DNA of 58,381 nt from CALJTV01 sp034435835 (GCA_034435835.1 DAOTWF010000034.1:1-58381), one strand, 5' to 3'. Positions 17,021 through 25,446 are shown, counted from the first letter of the stretch. Program-made: numbers and translations. Notes: a model not told the origin generated them from the sequence alone.

Positions 17021-18025
17021 GTGGTAGGGCTAGTGTTACCGAAAGTGGAGTGTGTAGAGAGCACCGAGACATACGGACGTTTTGTTGCCGAGCCGTTGGA
17101 GAAGGGATTTGGCATTACCCTGGGGAATAGCTTGCGAAGGGTGTTGCTGAGTTCGTTGTCCGGCGCGGCTGTTACCTGGGTCTGGATAGAGAACATCCAG
17201 CACGAGTTCTCCACCATACCGCATATGAAAGAGGATGTCATCGAGTTCCTGCTCAATGTCAAGGCAATCCGTTTTCGCCATACCGGGCAGATCAGTGGTA
17301 GGGGGAGACTGGAGGTGCAGGGCGCAGGGAAAGTAAGTGCCGGGGACATTCAGGTACCTGCTGGCTTTGAGGTTGTCAACCCTGAGCTCCATCTAGCCAC
17401 TTTGGACGCTGCTGAAGCCAGGCTGATGGTCGACTTCAATATTGAGGTCGGCAAGGGGTATGTTCCGGCGAAATCCAGCGATAACCTCCCTGTTGGTGCC
17501 ATCCCCGTAGACGCTATTTTCTCACCGGTGCGTAGGGCGAATTTTTCTGTTGAGCCCAGCAGCGCCAGAGAGGGGAGCACCTTGGAGAAACTGACGCTGG
17601 AGATATGGACGGACGGGGCGTTGTCTCCCCTGGAGGCTTTGACTCGGAGCGCTGCCATTCTGGTGGAGCAGTTCAACTGTTTCCGCGAGTTGGTGAAGGT
17701 GGCTGTGGAGGAGGGGACGGAGGTGGTCTGGCAGCGCATCATCCCGCCCGAACAGTACCTCATGCCCTTGGACCAGTTGTCGCTCTCCACCCATACCTAC
17801 AATAGCCTAAGGAGGGCTGGCATCACCACTGTGGGGCAGGTGTTGGAGAAAGGGGTTGACAAACTGACCTCGCTGCCAGGTTTTGGGGTGAAGTCCAAGG
17901 AAGAAGTGCAGGCGGCTCTGGAAAAGCTCGGCATCCCGCTGGTGATGGAGTCCAAGGAAAAGAAGCGGCGCCGGAAGAAGGCAGCACAGGCGGAAGAAGA
18001 GTCTTCCGATTCTGCTGAGGAATGA
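17021..18025 (+). CDS. rpoA: DNA-directed RNA polymerase subunit alpha
   Basis: Alpha dimerises to start polymerase assembly; its C-terminal domain binds UP elements and activators. The N-terminal EPLEKGFGITLGNSLRRVLL segment and the C-terminal LPGFGVKSKEEVQAALEKLG helix-hairpin-helix are clear. It has 334 residues ending in a charged tail. The start is GTG 17021, preceded by AAGGAG. Confidence 0.98.
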   Translation: MVGLVLPKVECVESTETYGRFVAEPLEKGFGITLGNSLRRVLLSSLSGAAVTWVWIENIQHEFSTIPHMKEDVIEFLLNVKAIRFRHTGQISGRGRLEVQGAGKVSAGDIQVPAGFEVVNPELHLATLDAAEARLMVDFNIEVGKGYVPAKSSDNLPVGAIPVDAIFSPVRRANFSVEPSSAREGSTLEKLTLEIWTDGALSPLEALTRSAAILVEQFNCFRELVKVAVEEGTEVVWQRIIPPEQYLMPLDQLSLSTHTYNSLRRAGITTVGQVLEKGVDKLTSLPGFGVKSKEEVQAALEKLGIPLVMESKEKKRRRKKAAQAEEESSDSAEE

Positions 18026-18032
18026 GGCAAAG

Positions 18033-18386
18033 ATGAGACACGGAGTGGATGGCAGGAAATTCAGCCGGACCACGGAGCAGCGGTGGGCGCTCTACCGCAA
18101 CTTAGTATCTGACCTCATCCGTTATGAGAAAATCGTGACCACCGAGGCAAAGGCGAAAGAGGTGAGAGGTCTGGCGGAGAAGATGATCACTTTAGGCAAA
18201 GAGGGTAGCCTTGCCTCGAGGCGTCGTGCCCTTGCGTTTATCACCGATAAGAAACTGGTGGAAAAACTGTTCAACGAGCTGGCGCCCAAGTTCAAAGAAC
18301 GCCCCGGCGGGTATACTAGGATCACCAAGCTGAGAAGAAGGGTGGGGGACGGGGCACCTTTGGTGCAGCTTGAAATGGTGGAATAG
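18033..18386 (+). CDS. rplQ: 50S ribosomal protein L17 (bL17)
   Basis: L17 lies near the tunnel exit. MRHGVDGRKFSRTTEQRWAL and the ITKLRRRVGDGAPLVQLEMV ending identify it. It has 117 residues and follows rpoA by 7 bases, closing the alpha block. Confidence 0.98.
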   Translation: MRHGVDGRKFSRTTEQRWALYRNLVSDLIRYEKIVTTEAKAKEVRGLAEKMITLGKEGSLASRRRALAFITDKKLVEKLFNELAPKFKERPGGYTRITKLRRRVGDGAPLVQLEMVE

Positions 18387-18436
18387 CGCTGTCATCATAT
18401 ATGGAATGCGGTGGCTCTGTTTTTTTAAGGTAGTTG

Positions 18437-19210
18437 GTGGCGCTCTTTAATAACAATAAGATAGTGCTCTTGGTGGAATACCATGGCGGGAACTATTGTG
18501 GCTTTCAGTGGCAGGCTGGGGTGGCCACCGTTCAGGACGAGCTGGAGAAGGCGGTATTGAAAGTGACCGGCGAAGCCGTCCGTGTGGTTGCTGCCAGCCG
18601 CACTGATAGCGGAGTGCATGCCCGGGGGCAGGTGGTCAGCTTCAGGACGCGCTCAGCGCTGCCGCCGCGGACGCTGGTGCGGGCGCTCAACTTTTACCTG
18701 CCCAGAGACATCGCTGTCAAAGGCGCCTGCGGGGTGGACATAAAGTTCGACGTCAGGCGCGATGCCATCAGTCGGGAATATGAGTACAAGATACTGAATC
18801 GCCCGACGCGGTCGCCCCTGTGGGAAGGGCTCGCCTACTTCGTGCCCCAGAGGTTAGATGTTGAGGCGATGGACAGGGCATGCAGGCTGCTTGAAGGGGA
18901 GCACGATTTCGCCTCCTTCGGTGCCGATCTGGGATCAGTCAGAAGCACGGTGCGTACTGTGTATGAAGCCAGAGTGGAGAGGGTGGATGAGGTGGTGAGC
19001 CTGCGTATGCGGGCTAACTCCTTCCTGCCCCATCAGGTGCGCAACACAGTGGGGCTGCTGGTGAGGATAGGGCTGGGGAAAGTCGGACTGGAGGAGTTCC
19101 AGCGGGTCACGGAGGCTAAAAAGCTGGGCCTGGCGGGGCCGACCGCGCCAGCCCATGGTCTATATCTGGTGAAAGTGGAATACCCGTATATTCTGGAGAT
19201 GGAAAATTGA
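18437..19210 (+). CDS. truA: tRNA pseudouridine(38-40) synthase TruA
   Basis: TruA makes pseudouridine at positions 38-40 of the tRNA anticodon arm. LVEYHGGNYCGFQWQ and the catalytic segment ASRTDSGVHARGQVV (with the Asp) are present. The frame also allows TTG 18434; I chose GTG 18437 for better spacing from the AAGG at 18427-18430 (257 residues). It ends overlapping the rplM start. Confidence 0.96.
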   Translation: MALFNNNKIVLLVEYHGGNYCGFQWQAGVATVQDELEKAVLKVTGEAVRVVAASRTDSGVHARGQVVSFRTRSALPPRTLVRALNFYLPRDIAVKGACGVDIKFDVRRDAISREYEYKILNRPTRSPLWEGLAYFVPQRLDVEAMDRACRLLEGEHDFASFGADLGSVRSTVRTVYEARVERVDEVVSLRMRANSFLPHQVRNTVGLLVRIGLGKVGLEEFQRVTEAKKLGLAGPTAPAHGLYLVKVEYPYILEMEN

Positions 19211-19656
19211 AAACGTATGCAACTAAAGCTAGCGATGTAAAGCGCCAGTGGCATGTGATAGATGCCGCCGGGCAGACGCTGGGCAGACTGGCATCGCAGG
19301 TAGCCAGGCTGCTCATGGGTAAACATAAGCCGATATATGCTCCTTACCTGGACACCGGCGATTATGTCATCGTCATCAACGCTGCCAAGGTGAGGGTGAC
19401 CGGCAAAAAGGCTGAGGAGAAAATATACTATCGCCATTCCGGCTATCCTGGAGGGCTGAGGGCAATTACCCTCAAGGAGATGCTTGCCCAATATCCCACG
19501 CGGGTAATCGAACACGCAGTGAAAGGGATGCTGCCGGACACAGATTTAGGCAGGCGTATGTTTAAGAAGCTGAAAGTGTATGCCGGGGAAAGCCACCCCC
19601 ACCAGGCGCAATCAGCCGCTTTTAGGGCAGCCACCAAGGAGGTTAAGGGCAAATGA
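19207..19656 (+). CDS. rplM: 50S ribosomal protein L13 (uL13)
   Basis: L13 is an early 23S rRNA-binding protein. The conserved start KTYATKASDVKRQWHVIDA fixes the initiator at TTG 19207, which overlaps the truA stop codon by 4 bases. It has 149 residues. The C-terminus overlaps rpsI by 4 bases (ATGA), so truA-rplM-rpsI are coupled. Confidence 0.97.
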   Translation: MKTYATKASDVKRQWHVIDAAGQTLGRLASQVARLLMGKHKPIYAPYLDTGDYVIVINAAKVRVTGKKAEEKIYYRHSGYPGGLRAITLKEMLAQYPTRVIEHAVKGMLPDTDLGRRMFKKLKVYAGESHPHQAQSAAFRAATKEVKGK

Positions 19657-20051
19657 CCACGCAGATCTATGTCCCGAGCACAGGTAAACGCAAATGCGCT
19701 ATAGCACGGGTGAAGCTGTTCCCTGGTGGTAGTGGAAAGATTATGGTGAATGGCAAACCTTACCAAGAGGTGTTTACCCGCTTGACGCACCAGCGCACCA
19801 TCCAGCAACCGTTCCTGGTCACTGAGACCGTGGGCAAGTTCGATGTTGAGGTGAAGGTGGAGGGTGGTGGTATCAGCGCCTGGGCGGACGCCATCAAACA
19901 TGGCGTCTCTAGGGCACTCGTCGCCTATAACGAAAACTTCAAGCCGCTACTCCGTTATGCCGGCTTGCTCACCCGCGATGCGCGGGTGAAGGAACGCAAG
20001 AAGTACGGACTGAAGCGCGCCCGAAAAGCACCGCAGTACACCAAGCGGTAG
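19653..20051 (+). CDS. rpsI: 30S ribosomal protein S9 (uS9)
   Basis: S9 reaches P-site tRNA with its C-terminal tail. STGKRKCAIARVKLFPGGSG and the terminal ERKKYGLKRARKAPQYTKR are diagnostic. It has 132 residues and is the last gene of the + strand block. It meets the uxaA-like gene tail to tail with only 15 bases between stop codons and no obvious terminator. Confidence 0.98.
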   Translation: MTTQIYVPSTGKRKCAIARVKLFPGGSGKIMVNGKPYQEVFTRLTHQRTIQQPFLVTETVGKFDVEVKVEGGGISAWADAIKHGVSRALVAYNENFKPLLRYAGLLTRDARVKERKKYGLKRARKAPQYTKR

Positions 20052-20066
20052 CCTGACGACCATACA

Positions 20067-21215
20067 TCAAAAGGTCATCCCCTGCTTCAGGCAGTTGAAG
20101 GTCTCCATGCGGTTTATCTCGGCACAGGTCAGCCTGCCGTTTGCCGTCGCCAGTATACGCTCGTAAATCTCCCTGCCCACATCGGCGAGCGATCTTTCTC
20201 CTCCCAGTATGGTGCCAGCATCCACATCTATATCACCTGCCATCGCTTTGAAGATGGTGGTGTTACTCGATACCTTGATAACGGGGACTGCGGGGAAGCC
20301 AACGGGTGTACCCCTGCCGGTGGTGAACACGATAATCTGGGCGCCGGCGGCAGCCATACCTGCCATGGCATCGATGTCATAGCCGGGTGTGTTCATGATG
20401 ACCAGCCCTTTGCGTACAGGACTCTCGGCGTAGCCCACAATTTCAACTATGGGCGAGGTGCCCGCCTTGGCATTGCAACCCAGCGACTTTTCGGTGATGG
20501 AGGAAAGCCCGCCATCGATGTTCCCTGGCGCGATGACCAGCCCGGCAAGCTCGCCGAGCGCCTCCCTGACACGTCTCTCGTGCTCCAGTATCAATTTCTG
20601 CAGCTTTGCGCCCAGCTCAGGGTCAGAGCAGCGCCTTTTCAGGATATGGTCGGTGCCGATCATCTCGGTGACCTCGCCCATGACCACGCTTGCTCCTTCT
20701 GCCACCAGCATATCCGTTGCCACGCCCAGCGCCGGATTGGCGGTGACACCCGAAAAGGCGTCAGAGCCACCGCACTTTAGTCCCACCAGCAGCCCGCTCA
20801 GCGGTGCTGGCTCGCGCTTCTGCGTCTCTAGGTGCGCAGCGAACTTCTTGACAGTCTGACTGGCTTTCTCTATGGTAGCCTTGCTCCCTGCCGTCTGAAT
20901 CAGCATTGTCTCCACTGGTTTACCTTTGACGCCGCCTGCCACATACTCTGGTTTGAGCACCTCGCAGCCCAGCCCGATGATTAGGACAGCGCCGACATTG
21001 GGATTGTTTGCCATGCCACCCAGCGTCTTCAGGCTGAGGGCCAGGTCGTCAGGGCCGTAGCCACAGCCGTAAGCGTGCTTTATGGTCATTACCTCGGGGA
21101 ACATGCGTTCCAACGCCTCCACCACGCCGTTGGCACAGGCGACCGATGACATTACCAGTATGTGGTTCCTCACCCCCACCCTGCCGTCTTCACGCCAGTA
21201 GCCGTTAAACTCCAT
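20067..21215 (-). CDS. UxaA/SuyB-like lyase, large subunit
   Basis: This belongs to the C-terminal domain of the UxaA/GarD family (altronate and galactarate dehydratases), whose split relatives include SuyB of (2R)-sulfolactate sulfo-lyase. The family fingerprints are visible: HAYGCGYGPDD, GLGCEV, LKCGGSDAFSG and SLGCNAKAG, with several conserved Cys. It has 382 residues, close to the separate large subunits. The small subunit gene lies 16 bases upstream. The substrate cannot be told from sequence: altronate-type dehydration is the usual annotation, while the adjacent sulfur-handling genes make a sulfolactate-type reaction a fair alternative. Confidence 0.85.
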   Translation of the reverse strand: MEFNGYWREDGRVGVRNHILVMSSVACANGVVEALERMFPEVMTIKHAYGCGYGPDDLALSLKTLGGMANNPNVGAVLIIGLGCEVLKPEYVAGGVKGKPVETMLIQTAGSKATIEKASQTVKKFAAHLETQKREPAPLSGLLVGLKCGGSDAFSGVTANPALGVATDMLVAEGASVVMGEVTEMIGTDHILKRRCSDPELGAKLQKLILEHERRVREALGELAGLVIAPGNIDGGLSSITEKSLGCNAKAGTSPIVEIVGYAESPVRKGLVIMNTPGYDIDAMAGMAAAGAQIIVFTTGRGTPVGFPAVPVIKVSSNTTIFKAMAGDIDVDAGTILGGERSLADVGREIYERILATANGRLTCAEINRMETFNCLKQGMTF

Positions 21216-21231
21216 GTCACTGCCTCCAGCG

Positions 21232-21507
21232 TTATTTCTCTATGGGCTTGGTATTATGAAGGTGCACCCACTGCCCCACACCAATATCGCTGGTAGCCAC
21301 CACAATCGACTCGCCATAGCGGATGACCATCCTGCCCGAGGCGATTGGCTCAAGTGCTATCTTATGGCTGGCGGGTATATCCTCAGCCGCCAGACAGGCT
21401 TCTGTGCCATTTACCACCACCGGTTCGCCCCTCTTAAGATCGCGAATGGCGATGGCGACGTTGTCAGCCGGATGGATCTTGAGCGCATTATTTTTTATGA
21501 CCTTCAT
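21232..21507 (-). CDS. UxaA/SuyA-like lyase, small subunit (SAF domain)
   Basis: This 91-residue protein is the SAF-domain partner of the large UxaA-like subunit. It starts MKVIKNNALKIHPADNVAIA and contains the conserved HKIALEPIASG segment with GESIVVATSDI. The open frame runs upstream to 21612, but only the ATG at 21507 gives the family N-terminus. Two-gene organisation with short SAF and long catalytic subunits is shared by split altronate dehydratases and by SuyAB. Confidence 0.85.
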   Translation of the reverse strand: MKVIKNNALKIHPADNVAIAIRDLKRGEPVVVNGTEACLAAEDIPASHKIALEPIASGRMVIRYGESIVVATSDIGVGQWVHLHNTKPIEK

Positions 21508-21532
21508 GGTTCGGTTTCCGTCTGGTTGCCTG

Positions 21533-21751
21533 TCACATCTGACGCATGGCGGTGGTGTCAACTTTGTTTGAGGCGAGCAGGAACTCGACCTGTCCTTTCT
21601 GCTCCCAGTCAAAGCGGAGGGCTATGCCGCAGTCGCTGGAGAACTGGCGGGGTGTGGGGATCAGCTTCACCTTCAGCCCGGCTTTCGACAGCACCTTCTC
21701 CGCCTGCATTGCCGAGGCTGTGGTATGGAACAGTACCACCCCGTATGTCAT
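21533..21751 (-). CDS. DUF3343 protein, putative Se/S carrier
   Basis: This 72-residue protein matches the DUF3343 (putative Se/S carrier-like) family: GVVLFHTTASAMQAEKVL, then IPTPRQFSSDCGIALRF with the conserved Cys41. Such proteins are often encoded beside selenium or sulfur relay genes. Its ATG overlaps the stop codon of the upstream desulfurase-like gene (ATGA), which implies coupled synthesis. The proposed role is to carry persulfide or selenide sulfur on Cys41; this is not demonstrated. Confidence 0.8.
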   Translation of the reverse strand: MTYGVVLFHTTASAMQAEKVLSKAGLKVKLIPTPRQFSSDCGIALRFDWEQKGQVEFLLASNKVDTTAMRQM

Positions 21752-22896
21752 GTCCTGACCACTTTGGCTATTGCTCTTAGCGCCGTCTCCACCTGCTTTC
21801 TGGTGGTGAAGACACCGGGCGCCAGCCTCACTGTGCCCTCGGGGAAGGAGCCGATCGTCCTGTGGGCTGCCGGGGCACAGTGCAAGCCCACCCGTACCAG
21901 CACGTCGTATTCCTCGTCAAGCCTCGTCGCTATTTCCGACACCGTCCTGCCCTCCGTGGTGAAGGAAACTATGGCAACACACTTTTCGGCATTAAGTGTA
22001 CCATAAATTTTGAGCCGTGGTATTTGTGATAACCCTTCGATGAGCTGGCGGGTGAGGTCCTTCTCGTATTCGCGGATAGCCTCCATGCCCCTCTGCCTCA
22101 GCCATCTTATCCCGGCCTGAAGGCTGGCGATGCCCACTAGGTTGGGAGTACCGCTCTCAAATCTGTCGGGAAGAAAGTCAGGGTGCTCCTCGAGCTCAGA
22201 CTGGCTCCCGGTGCCGCCGCGCATCAGTGGCTGTATCTGCGAGACATCGACACCTGCCCTTATCACCAGCCCGCCGCTTCCCGGTGAGCCCAGCAGCGCC
22301 TTGTGTCCGGTAAAGGCGAGGAGGTCGATGCCCAGCTCCTGCATGTCTATGGGCAGGGCACCGGCTGCCTGAGCGGCATCTACCAGCAGTAAAGCACCAG
22401 CCCGGTGGGCGATCTCGGCTATCTCTTTAACCGGCATAATGGTGCCGACCACATTGCTGGCAAAGACGCTGATGACTAATCTCGTCCCCGGTGTCACCGC
22501 CTCTGCCATCTCCACTAAGTCCACGGTGCCGTCCTGTGCGCAGGGGACGACGTGCAGCTCCGCGCCTTTCTTTTCAAGGTGGCGCAGGGGGCGCATCACC
22601 GAGTTGTGTTCCATGGCTGTAGTGACGGCACGGTCGCCGGGACGGAGAAGTCCATAGATGGCGAGGTTGAGGGCGTGGGTGGCGTTGCCGGTGAATATCA
22701 CACCCATGGGGTCGCCGGCGTTAAAGAAGTCGGCGATTTCTTCCCTGGTATCGTATATCAGCCTGGCAGCCTGTACGGAGAGGCGGTGTCCGGAACGCCC
22801 CGGGTTGCCCCCGGAGCGTTCCAGAGCATTGGTCATCGCTTTAAGCACCTCTGGAGGTTTGGGCCAGGAGGTGGCGGCGTTGTCCAGGTAGATCAT
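21748..22896 (-). CDS. cysteine desulfurase-family aminotransferase class V (TIGR01977-like)
   Basis: This is a PLP enzyme of the NifS/SufS fold. Seen are IYLDNAATSWPKPPEV, the PLP-binding region with Lys199 in FTGHKALLGSPGSGG, and a C-terminal Cys in VRVGLHCAPAAHRTIG, the likely catalytic Cys. It has 382 residues. The sequence resembles the subgroup that travels with YedE, TusA/YedF and DUF3343 in selenium-using bacteria. It would mobilise sulfur from cysteine or selenium from selenocysteine. It overlaps both neighbours by 4 bases. Confidence 0.88.
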   Translation of the reverse strand: MIYLDNAATSWPKPPEVLKAMTNALERSGGNPGRSGHRLSVQAARLIYDTREEIADFFNAGDPMGVIFTGNATHALNLAIYGLLRPGDRAVTTAMEHNSVMRPLRHLEKKGAELHVVPCAQDGTVDLVEMAEAVTPGTRLVISVFASNVVGTIMPVKEIAEIAHRAGALLLVDAAQAAGALPIDMQELGIDLLAFTGHKALLGSPGSGGLVIRAGVDVSQIQPLMRGGTGSQSELEEHPDFLPDRFESGTPNLVGIASLQAGIRWLRQRGMEAIREYEKDLTRQLIEGLSQIPRLKIYGTLNAEKCVAIVSFTTEGRTVSEIATRLDEEYDVLVRVGLHCAPAAHRTIGSFPEGTVRLAPGVFTTRKQVETALRAIAKVVRT

Positions 22897-23108
22897 TTAC
22901 TCAGTAAGAGTTTAACACTTCCGTCGGGCTGTTGCCGGATGTCGACCTTCCAGCCGGCCTCCCTCGCTAGGCGGGAGACATTTTCACGCGCTGTGGGTGA
23001 GTCCACCAGCACCTCCAGCGTCCCCTTGCCCAGCTTTTGCATTGCCTGTCGGGCTAGCATCGCAGGTTGGGGACAGGAGAGCCCGCGGGCATCTAAAGTT
23101 TCAGCCAT
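22893..23108 (-). CDS. TusA/SirA-like sulfurtransferase
   Basis: This 71-residue protein has the TusA signature LDARGLSCPQPAMLARQAM with the active Cys12 in a CPQP motif. TusA-like proteins relay persulfide sulfur, or selenium in the YedF variant, between enzymes. The open frame extends to 23138, but the ATG at 23108 gives the normal N-terminus. There is no C-terminal YedF extension. It lies between yedE-like and the desulfurase-like gene and overlaps the latter (ATGA). Confidence 0.9.
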   Translation of the reverse strand: MAETLDARGLSCPQPAMLARQAMQKLGKGTLEVLVDSPTARENVSRLAREAGWKVDIRQQPDGSVKLLLSK

Positions 23109-23121
23109 AATATTAAACCTC

Positions 23122-24225
23122 CTAAACTTTTCTCTCACGCATGGTGAGGCCGATGATGATGCAGACGACCAGCCCCACGATCAGGGCGAGCGCGCTGAAG
23201 GCGGAGGGACCGTTGGGTGTAGCGGCAGCGCTGTAGGTGTGGCTGAAGCCGGCGCCGACTATCATGCCGATGACGAACATGGCAGCATCGGCATCGCCTT
23301 CTCCCGAGAGGAAAAGCTGTCTCCCCGGGCAGCCGCCCGCTAGGGTGAATGCCAGCCCTGCCAACACCATGCCGCCGAAGTTGAACAGGGCATTGGTGTG
23401 CGCCACCGGCTGGTTGGCAAAGCCGGGGTGGAACTGCCCGAGTATCAGGTTGGTGATAAAGGCGAACACGATGAAAGCTAGTATGCCGTTGAGTAAGTGG
23501 GAATCGCGGAGCAGGATGACATCGCGGATGGCACCCACGGTGCAGAAGCGGCTCCTCTGGGCAAGGAAGCCTATTACCAAGCCGACGACGATGGCGATGA
23601 TGATTGGCGCGTGCTGGCTGCCGGGACCCTTTTCGGAGAAGAAGATAGGACCGGTGGGGTTGCCCGAGGCATCGCGCCCGAACTGCGGAGCGAGTATCAG
23701 CAGCAAGAGCAAGGTGATCATAATTGCTGGCATCACCCAGCCCAGGGCTTTAGGGGCAGGATGGTTGCGCCCCGGGCTGTACCCCATCTTAAGGAAGCCG
23801 ATGCCGATGCCGATGCCGGCGATGAGACCGAGGATGGCGAAGATTGCGTTCCAGTCGCCGCCAGCGAGCCTGAGGTAGGCGCGCCAGGGACAGCCGAGGA
23901 ATAGCAGCGCGCCGAACGAAGCGAACATGCCCAGCAAAAAGCGCACCAGTGGTGCTGAGCCGGTGCGGGGCTTGAACTCGCCGAAAGCAAGGGCACCCAC
24001 CAGGGCTCCGAAGAAAAGGCCGATGATCTCGGGCCTGATATATTGCACCAATGAGGCGCGGTGCAGACCCAGAGCACCCGCGGTATCACGGGTGAAGCAG
24101 ACCAAGCACAGACCCATATTGCCGGGGTTGCCCAGTTTCACCAGCACAGGGGCCAGGATGCCCACGACGGCGCCGGTAATGATAGGTCCCCAGCGTGACG
24201 TAAGAAAGCGTGAGATGGCGTACAT
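23122..24225 (-). CDS. yedE: YeeE/YedE-family membrane protein, selenium-associated type
   Basis: This integral membrane protein (367 residues, roughly ten hydrophobic segments) belongs to the YeeE/YedE (thiosulfate/selenium transporter) superfamily. Conserved Cys motifs sit in both halves: LVCFTRDTAGA, LGCPWRAYLRLAGG, RFCTVGAIRD and GGCPGRQLFLSGEGD. The duplicated GCPxR motifs match the YedE subgroup linked to selenium metabolism. It leads the operon with TusA, desulfurase-like and DUF3343 genes. I chose the ATG at 24225; a TTG three bases earlier is possible. AGGAGT lies upstream. Confidence 0.85.
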   Translation of the reverse strand: MYAISRFLTSRWGPIITGAVVGILAPVLVKLGNPGNMGLCLVCFTRDTAGALGLHRASLVQYIRPEIIGLFFGALVGALAFGEFKPRTGSAPLVRFLLGMFASFGALLFLGCPWRAYLRLAGGDWNAIFAILGLIAGIGIGIGFLKMGYSPGRNHPAPKALGWVMPAIMITLLLLLILAPQFGRDASGNPTGPIFFSEKGPGSQHAPIIIAIVVGLVIGFLAQRSRFCTVGAIRDVILLRDSHLLNGILAFIVFAFITNLILGQFHPGFANQPVAHTNALFNFGGMVLAGLAFTLAGGCPGRQLFLSGEGDADAAMFVIGMIVGAGFSHTYSAAATPNGPSAFSALALIVGLVVCIIIGLTMRERKV

Positions 24226-24228
24226 CAA

Positions 24229-24542
24229 TTTGGCACTCCTTCGTTGTTATGATTTTTACCGGCTGCGCAGGAACTATAACAACGCGGGGTGCCCAGCGGT
24301 TATCAGCAGGTATCTATGGCTGGGGTGGCGTTGCTGGCTTCCTGTGCAGCGGTTTCCCGGTGGTGCACTACGTGCACCTTAGTCGGGTCAGATCATACCC
24401 GCCGATGCAGGACAACCATACCGTCACCCCCTTTCTGTCTAAAGTTAGCAATATTATAATGGAGCGGCAAAGACAAGGCAATGAGCGTCTATTGGCGTGG
24501 TGCCAGGCGGGCGGTCAAACCAGTCTTCTGACGGTATTGAGA
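24229..24542 (-). promoter_or_regulatory. structured leader candidate upstream of yedE
   Basis: This 314-base gap between metF and yedE has no convincing gene. It holds three perfect inverted repeats: CGTTGTTAT (24242-24250) with ATAACAACG (24276-24284), GGTGCAC (24362-24368) with GTGCACC (24372-24378) around a 3-base loop, and CGGGT (24384-24388) with ACCCG (24397-24401). The first stem ends one base from the AGGAGT ribosome-binding site of yedE (24235-24240). This suggests translational control or a structured RNA. I could not match it to a known riboswitch class. Confidence 0.4.
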
Positions 24543-25430
24543 TCAGCCAATGCCAGCTACCTTGATGATATCGGGGACAACCTCTTCCCTACCGATGGCC
24601 ATAATATGGACGCCGTTGCAGAGGCGCTCTTTCTTGATGGCAGCTATCATCCTGCCGGCTATTTCGATGCCCTTATTCAGCGCTGCCCCTTTGGGGGCAT
24701 TTGCCAGCTCATCGATCAGGTGCTGGGGAACGAGGATGCCGGGCACGTTCTCAGTCATGTATTTTGCCATCCTTGCCGAGGAGAGTAGAACAATCCCAGC
24801 TAGGATCTTCACCGGGAACTGGCGGGCGAACTGCATAAACTTGGCGAATTTGTCCAGATCGTAGACTGCCTGTGTTTGGAAGAACTCGGCGCCGGCCTCG
24901 ACTTTTTTCTCGAATTTGATCAATTGCGCCTCAATGGGATTGGCTTCGGGGGTAACGATGGCACCGGCACAGAATTCCACAGCACCATCAAGGTCATTGC
25001 CACCGAGGTCTTTCCCTGATTCCAGTGTCCGTATTGTCCGGAGTAACTGGACGGAGTCAAGGTCGAAGACGCCTTTAGCCTCTTTGTGATCGCCTACAGG
25101 CACGGCATCGCCGGTGAGGCAGAGAACGTTCTTGATCCCCCTGGTGTACGCGAAGAGGAGCTCTGCCTGAAGCGCCAGGCGGTTACGGTCGCGGCAGGTC
25201 ATTTGCAAGATCGGCTCACCGCCTCGCTCTTTGATTGCCAGGCAGCCGCCTATGGAGGGGAAACGCATCACCGAGCTCTGGTGGTCAGTGACGTTGATAG
25301 CATCCACATGAGCTTTGAGCAAATCGATGTGGTGGTACATCTTCTCCAAGTTGGTTCCCTTGGGTGGGCCTATCTCGCTGGTGATTACGAACTTGCCCGA
25401 GTTCAGTACTTCCTTAAACTTTGAAGACAT
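24543..25430 (-). CDS. metF: methylene-tetrahydrofolate reductase, catalytic subunit
   Basis: MetF reduces 5,10-methylene-THF to 5-methyl-THF, the last THF-bound step of the Wood-Ljungdahl methyl branch and the source of methyl groups for methionine. FVITSEIGPPKGTN, the NVTDHQSSVMRFP motif and VLCLTGD are typical of the FAD-dependent MTHFR barrel. It has 295 residues, the short bacterial form. It is the last gene of the run FdhA/NuoG-like, NuoE, NuoF-GltD, MetV, MetF, so its electrons probably come through those subunits. Confidence 0.94.
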   Translation of the reverse strand: MSSKFKEVLNSGKFVITSEIGPPKGTNLEKMYHHIDLLKAHVDAINVTDHQSSVMRFPSIGGCLAIKERGGEPILQMTCRDRNRLALQAELLFAYTRGIKNVLCLTGDAVPVGDHKEAKGVFDLDSVQLLRTIRTLESGKDLGGNDLDGAVEFCAGAIVTPEANPIEAQLIKFEKKVEAGAEFFQTQAVYDLDKFAKFMQFARQFPVKILAGIVLLSSARMAKYMTENVPGILVPQHLIDELANAPKGAALNKGIEIAGRMIAAIKKERLCNGVHIMAIGREEVVPDIIKVAGIG

Positions 25431-25446
25431 GATTCACCTCGCTTCT

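Noticed and set aside
20052..20066. Terminator between rpsI and the uxaA-like gene
   Set aside because: The nearest pairing (GACC with GGTC) is only 4 bp and lacks a T-run.
22552..23343. 263-codon + strand frame opposite the csd, tusA and yedE genes
   Set aside because: It is antisense to three recognised genes and lacks family features.
24242..24401. ZTP, THF, SAM or cobalamin riboswitch in the yedE leader
   Set aside because: A few short words resemble the ZTP 3' part, but the conserved core and P1 pairing do not fit, and no cobalamin or SAM-I core was found.
24384..24401. T-arm-like stem-loop suggesting a tRNA
   Set aside because: The loop has 8 bases without the TTC signature, and no acceptor, D or anticodon arm can be built around it.
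24210..24788. Open frame on the + strand across the yedE leader
   Set aside because: It overlaps yedE and metF on the other strand and has no family features. The inverted repeats fit a leader better than a gene.
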